Assembly: GCF_036898095.1 (NCBI RefSeq)
Contig: NC_090745.1
Location: 78,357,130-78,421,129 of the forward strand
Direction: 5' to 3'
Length of the DNA: 64,000 bases
Source of the DNA: Palaemon carinicauda
Lineage: Eukaryota > Arthropoda > Malacostraca > Decapoda > Palaemonidae
The notes below the pieces were generated by a model, which ran no database searches, had not been told where the DNA came from, and saw only the letters and a list, made by a program, of their open reading frames with translations. Made by a program: the position numbers and the translations under genes. Shown one piece after another: positions 61,030-64,000 of the stretch. Position 1 is the stretch's first letter. Every line of letters begins with the position of its first letter.

Positions 61030-62905
61030 GTTTCTTGAGGAACCTTTTTTTGAGCCTCTACCTTTGTGGGGGCGAAAGGTAGTAGTGTGCCTCTCAAAGC
61101 CTGGGTTGAATACAGGCGACTAAGCTACCAGCTGCTGGGACACCATTTGGAAGGTGGTTTGTGGCTGGGCTACCATTTGGGGCAGTGGTCATGGTCACGG
61201 TTGGATGTTGTGCAGGCCAGTGAGATACACGTGGCTTCTTTGTCTTCCTATTCTTCGGTTGGGGACCAGCGTCTGAGGATGATTTCATCTTGGAAGACAT
61301 GCCCCACTTCTGGAGAAGGTTCCTATTCTCCCTGGCGGCTTTTGCAATGACCTCCTGTATCAATTCTTTTGGGAAGAGGTCCTTGCCCCAGATACATAAA
61401 GTAATCAACTTCCTGGCCTCATGTTTGGCCATTGCGTTGGCAAACACATGCTCTTTACAGGCCCTCCTGGCTTCATGAAAGCGTACATTTCCTTGACAAG
61501 GGTAGCCAATTGAGTCTTGGCTAGGACCATGCACATATCTGGGGTATTGGAAAGGCCTGCACACATCTCCATACAGTTCTGAAGAGACTAAGAGGCAGCT
61601 AGTCTCTCTTTTGTCTCCTGTTCCCTTCTCAAAAGATGTTCCCACAGCTTTGGAAGGTTCTCATTGAACTGTTGGCCTGCTATCTCTGGATCCAGTTTCG
61701 AGACTGAGAAGGTTAGATGAACCTCGTTCCATTCCTTCTCGCAGATAGGCATGGCTAGAGACAATGGTCTACATTCCTCTAGCACAGGGCATGGTTTGCC
61801 TGCGTCAACTGCTTTCAGCACACAGTTGAGAGCTTTGGCCGAAAAGGGGAAAGCTCTGGAGGAAGGAGAAAGGAAGGTAGGATGCTTCTTGCTCAAAGAT
61901 GAAACCTTAGAGTTAGTGTAGCCGGCTTTCTTTAAGGTATTGGCTAAGAGAGCCTGCGCCTTGTCATGCTCAAAGATCATGACCTCCTTCGGTTCCGTCT
62001 CCTCGCGAGATGCCGGTTCATCCCGCAATCTCACGTAACATTCTGGGTATGCCGATATTTTCGGCCAGAATTGGAGATCTTCGAGGGGTTTGGCCCCCAT
62101 CTTCTCGGAGATGTACAGTTTCCCATTAATCATGGGCATATACTCCGCATACCTCCAGGGGTTGGTTTCGGAACATTGAGGTAAGTCAGAGACTTTGATA
62201 GGCTTATGAGAGCCTCTGAGAACGCTTCTCTAACTTCCCTCCTCATCTCCTGTTGTTCCTTGCAGAACAATTCCATCATCTATTGAAGCTGTCCTAGGAG
62301 CGCCTCGCTTTTGGCTATCAGCGGTTCAAGATGGGAAGTTGACGGCATAGGTTGATATGCCATCGCAGAAAACTGAGGGTCTTCCGTTATCGTGGATACG
62401 GATCCTTCTTCCTCCGTGGGTGGTTGAGGCACCTCTTCTTCAGGATTTTCTTGCAGAAGATTCTTTTCGGTGTCGGTGGACACCTCCGACCTCCGTTCTC
62501 GGTGGATGTCCATGCCTTCAAGTGTCTTGTTGATGTCAGCCTCTATCGGCAGCTGGATGAAGGGAGGCTTGACCTATGCCTGAGGTACAACCGCGTCGGA
62601 TTGGGCCTTAGGGAACAGAAGGCATCTCATAGCTTCGTTGGGCAGGTAAGGTCCCGGAGAGTTCTTTTGGAACCCTCCTACCCACTTCCGAAGAGTTTCC
62701 CTCGTTGTATCCCTTGACTCCGTAGTCTCAGGGATATCTTCACCGAATCCTTCGGTCATCAGGGCCGAGCAGATGGTGCAACCCTTCGGAACCCAATACC
62801 TCAGGGTTTTAGTTTAGATGGAGCAAGGGGCATGAGATCTGCACATTTTGTGGCCACAAAAGTCCCTACTTTTGTGGTTTCAGAACAGGACTGCACACTT
62901 CACCT
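61030..62905 (-). pseudogene. DIRS gag-like ORF (element H)
   Basis: The N-terminal region (62905-62762) is Cys/His-rich (F-C-G-H-K-M-C, then S-H-A-P-C, then G-C-T-I-C), a probable zinc-binding module. A Met at 62759 follows. In-frame stops occur at 62574 and 62280, with a one-base shift near 62200, then a core with N-P-W-R-Y-A-E near 62160 and Q-F-N-E near 61665. A stop at 61588 and a shift near 61470 lead to the Q-K-W-G-M block near 61310. The tail near 61070-60960 is Gly/Arg/Ser-rich. Core motifs are shared with element A, which supports the gag assignment. Confidence 0.75.
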
Positions 62906-62913
62906 TAGCCTCT

Positions 62914-63227
62914 TCCTGTAAGGAAAGAAAGAGTGAAATGAGTATAGGGTAATTTATCTCACTGATAAAATTACACATGCATAAAATAGTACAATTTACT
63001 ATTATTTATCATAGCTTAGGATAGTAAGCTAGAAAAGAAGTAGGAAAGACACATATCTGTGTTTCCCCTCTCCTGTAAGGAAAGAAAGAGTGAAATGAGT
63101 ATAGGGTAATTTATCTCACTGATAAAATTACACATGCATAAAATAGTACAATTTACTATTATTTATCATAGCTTCGGATAGTAAGCTAGAAAAGAAGTAT
63201 TAAAGACACATATCTGTGTTTCCCCTC
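62914..63227. repeat. 157-bp tandem duplication upstream of H gag
   Basis: Units 62914-63070 and 63071-63227 differ at only about four bases. On the minus (element) strand each unit contains a pyrimidine tract followed by TTACAG|GA, resembling a 3' splice site, near 62920 and 63077. Such a young duplication is either part of the H leader or host DNA next to it. Confidence 0.9.
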
Positions 63228-64000
63228 CAGGCAATTGCAGTGACCTCCTACAATATTAATATTCTTAATTTCCTTATTAGGGAAAATAAAGTGGCATAAC
63301 TCTCGTACGCAGAGCCAGAGTCAGTGGATACTAACACTAACTCCACCACTTGTAGAATATTAATACTGACAGGTAATCATTGGTGTTCCGATGATCTAGG
63401 ATTCATCAGAATGTTGAAGGAATACTTCACCTCAACATTTTTTAAATCGGTCTCAACAATGGACTGTGAAAGGATACACAGAGTATATTGGAAATTTCAT
63501 ACTACTGTATCATTATATACTGTAGTTTTCTAACTGCTGTATTGTTATAATGCAGGAATACTGGCTACTGTACTGTCTTATACTGTAGTTTTGCCGGTAT
63601 ACTATCGGGTTAGGCTAGTACCTGGCGGCACTAGCTGACAGAGAGAAAGAATGGAAAGAAGGACTACCGTATTATTATAGTTTAGTACAAAAATTAGGGG
63701 TGTAGGGACTACTGTCTCTACTGCCTTCTTTCCAGAATGAGGATTGAAATGGAAGGGGAGGAATACATTGATTCTAGCTTTCATCCAGCCACAATTTCTG
63801 TTGCCAGCTGTTGAGGACTGAAGAATACTCAAAAGCATAATGGGTTTCCCACCGGCAGCCGTCAGGGCCGGCTCAACCTTTCCCGGAGCTTAGCTTCCGT
63901 TAGGGAGATGGTTGAAGCGGCAACCTAACCGCCTTTGTAGGAGTCCGGCCGGTAACCCAGTCAGCCCGGCAAGTGGGGTGATTGTAGAATACCAGCCACA
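63228..64000. other. Unassigned sequence to the window end
   Basis: AT-rich to about 63840, then GC-rich (63850-64000) with GGCCGG and CCGGCC-type motifs. The GC-rich end may be the start of another repeat cut by the window edge. No gene is recognised. Confidence 0.4.

Larger units (their letters stand above)
58160..62905 (-). mobile_element. DIRS-like element H, gag-RT-RNase H-YR
   Basis: The most complete coding copy in the window, same lineage as A. The order on the minus strand is gag (62905-61030), RT plus RNase H (60930-59122) and YR (59707-58160), with YR overlapping the RNase H frame as is usual in DIRS elements. Only a handful of stops and shifts are visible. I could not identify ITRs or split direct repeats, so its termini and its subgroup (DIRS1-like, PAT-like or Ngaro-like) are open. 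Confidence 0.8.

Noticed and set aside
58160..63227. Ngaro-type split direct repeats around element H
   Set aside because: The 157-bp tandem repeat lies only on the gag side, and no matching copy was found beyond the YR.
63850..64000. GC-rich end as the start of another DIRS ITR
   Set aside because: No inverted partner or ICR is available within the window, so it cannot be supported.

Overview
The window looks like nuclear DNA of a crustacean, most likely a decapod. It is gene-poor, full of TA, GA and TTA microsatellites, and packed with transposable elements. The strongest clue is the density of DIRS-like tyrosine-recombinase (YR) retrotransposons, which are known to be widespread in Decapoda. 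RTE-like LINEs, a pogo/Tigger transposon and a gypsy-type integrase fit the same picture. The species is inferred from repeat content only. I recognise no rRNA, tRNA, CRISPR array, operon or bacterial gene.

Layout. 1-1590: 3' part of an RTE-like LINE (+). 2090-3560: eroded DIRS piece. 4045-7080: second, nearly full-length LINE copy (-). 7.6-10.8 kb: DIRS reverse transcriptase (RT) relics among microsatellites. 12.4-14.7 kb: DIRS element A (+), gag and partial RT. 14.7-19.2 kb: mostly unassigned. 19214-21048 and 21564-23682: two short DIRS derivatives (B, C) that keep inverted terminal repeats (ITRs), the internal complementary region (ICR) and a YR, but have lost most of gag and the RT. 23804-25027: the one convincing host gene, a C2H2 zinc-finger protein (-). 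28.7-30.0 kb: very old DIRS relic (+), interrupted by DIRS element D (30016-33500, -). 33.7-36.0 kb: gypsy-like integrase remnant with an unusual downstream tail. 37530-44808: DIRS element E (7.3 kb, -) carrying a CpG-rich minisatellite and hairpin-rich tandem repeats. 45.6-47.7 kb: fragment F, similar to the leader of E. 47865-50427: Tigger element lying in a TA array. 50.5-51.4 kb: DIRS-like end K. 51424-57804: DIRS element G (-) with nearly identical ITRs. 58160-62905: DIRS element H (-), the most complete gag-RT-RNase H-YR copy, preceded by a 157-bp tandem duplication.

How the parts fit together. In known DIRS elements RT and RNase H copy the RNA, and the ITR ends plus the ICR allow a circular DNA to form, which the YR integrates without target-site duplication. 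Four copies here (B, C, E, G) show the expected layout, with the ICR equal to the reverse complement of the left end joined to the reverse complement of the right end; D keeps the left part of it. Every element copy carries stops, frameshifts or deletions, so none looks active as it stands. G and H look youngest. A and H share one gag/RT lineage; C, D and E (and probably F) share another; B and G have their own ITR sequences.
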